A stretch of DNA of 64,000 bases from Oreocharis arfaki (taxonomy: Eukaryota > Chordata > Aves > Passeriformes > Paramythiidae). The DNA is taken from assembly GCA_013398015.1 (NCBI GenBank), contig VZRR01014162.1:62001-126000 (forward strand), given 5' to 3'. This document shows positions 62,766-64,000 of this stretch, piece after piece (the stretch's first letter is position 1; the number at the start of each line of letters is the position of its first letter). Position numbers and translations under genes: made by a program. Under the pieces are notes generated by a model. That model saw nothing but the letters and a program-made list of their open reading frames with translations. It had not been told where the DNA came from and did not search any database.

Positions 62766-64000
62766 AAGTGTCAGGAACAACACTGTGTCCTGGCAATGTT
62801 TACGTTTCTCTGACTTAGCCTCTTGCTCCTGATTTAGGCTGGTGGCAGTCTCCAAAAGCCCAGCAACAGAATTGCACTCCCTCACCAGAAGCTCAGAGCC
62901 TTCAATTCTGCCAGCAAAGCTCTGGCCTGCACGGGAACACTGCCACTCTGGGAAAGTGGGTGGCACTGAGCATGTGGCTGGTGCCAGGAAAGTCTTCAGT
63001 GGTGTTTTTAGAGAAGCATCCATCCTTGGGTTGTCACACTGCCACAGGCTGCATGACATGAGGAGCTGGGACCCCATTTGCCTCCCCACTGAAATTACTT
63101 GCCGCAGTAGGGTTGTTCAGAGGTGACAGAGAGGAAGACATGGGCACTCAGGTGAAGTGAAAGAAAACAACTTCGAAATTAGTGGCCTAAAAAGTCACCT
63201 GTGGAAGGAGAGGGGCTGCCTCCAGGGTTTACCCCTCCTGCTGTTTCTCACTGCACTTGTGCTGGTCTGTTTGGTGCATTTCTGAAGATGCTGGGCACAT
63301 ATTCAGAGCTGGCCCATCACCCTCACTCCCAGAGACTCCAGCAGGCAGAGCAGGTGCTCAGCAGTTGGCTGGATCCAGCCTGGGCTGCAATGGGCAAAGC
63401 CTTCTATCAGCTCTCCCTGGGGCAGGAAGGGCTCAGAGACACCTGCTTATTCCAGTTGGCCATCCAAGGAAGCAGACACTCTCTCTTCCCTCCTGCTTTG
63501 CTTCCAGGCGCAAGTGAGTTTGGTTTCCTGGCCACAAACAGGGCAGTCTGAGCCAGGAAAGGGTAATTAATGTCAGAAAAGATCAGGGACGCAGCACAGC
63601 ACAGCTCACTTGGCAGGAGCACAAAGCAAGGGGGGGGAGATGTCCTTTAGGGAGCCTGCAAGAGGCCAAACCAGCCAAATGAGCTCTGCAGTGGCTGGGC
63701 CAGGTTGTTTACATGGCAGTCAGTCCTTTCAAGGGGTCATTTAACTTTCTCTATAGGGCATCAGCAGTCCAGACACAGCTTTTTGGAAGGGAAGGATGGG
63801 GCAAACATGGGTTTGCCTCTCCTCATAAGGTGTGGATGAAAGGATGAGGCAGCTCTAGAGGAAATACGAGCCTGTATGGAAGGCTGTAGGACGGAGGTTG
63901 GCATAACCAGCGTGTCTGCAGGGATGCTCAATAGCTGAGTGAGAACAGGCCCGTTCCTGGCTGTGTGCCGAGCAGCCTGGCCCATCGCACTGCATGGCAA
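62766..64000. other. Unique non-coding sequence to the window end
   Basis: No gene is recognised. The sequence is of moderate GC content with overlapping short frames on both strands (63201-63551 plus, 116 codons; 63761-64000 minus, still open at the window edge). A G8 run lies near 63630. Confidence 0.45.

Overview
The window reads as nuclear DNA from a bird, probably a songbird or close relative. The strongest evidence is a long terminal repeat at 3436-3979 that I recognise as an avian endogenous-retrovirus LTR. Supporting evidence is worn CR1/L3 LINE relics (8436-8472, 23115-23490, 59300-59400) and a low overall density of interspersed repeats. There are no operons, ribosome binding sites or compact genes, so the sequence is not bacterial or viral. 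I found no protein-coding gene, tRNA or rRNA that I can support. The longest open frames have no family I recognise and are about as long as chance would give in 64 kb.

Layout. 1-2439 is unique, mostly AT-rich flank. 2440-2994 is a dense CpG island that runs into a 441-base assembly gap (2995-3435). On the far side of the gap lies the minus-strand LTR, followed by a TG-rich tract. 6793-8545 holds an ancient repeat tail, two segments that look like constrained regulatory DNA (7330-7760 and 7876-8146), and a CR1 tip abutting a MIR-type SINE. 11070-11405 is a second, small CpG island with a good CTCF-type motif next to a G-rich minisatellite of exactly thirteen 11-base units. 20161-20303 carries clustered AP-1/MAF, GATA and E-box sites. 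23115-23490 is a plus-strand LINE relic. 25434-25645 keeps its CpGs and has three perfect palindromic motifs within 75 bases. From about 25.6 to 43.4 kb I see only unique sequence. The last 20 kb has worn MIR-type fragments, an AT-rich tract (47749-47990), a repeated nonamer forming an inverted repeat (50022-50181), a candidate small spliced noncoding exon (54703-54777), a CR1 relic and an RFX-type X-box (60292-60303).

Interpretation. This is most simply an intergenic or intronic stretch around one CpG-island promoter at 2.4-3.4 kb whose core is missing from the assembly, with scattered candidate enhancers and insulator sites. Regulatory calls rest on motif content, base composition and CpG retention. 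Cross-species alignment and chromatin or RNA data would settle them.
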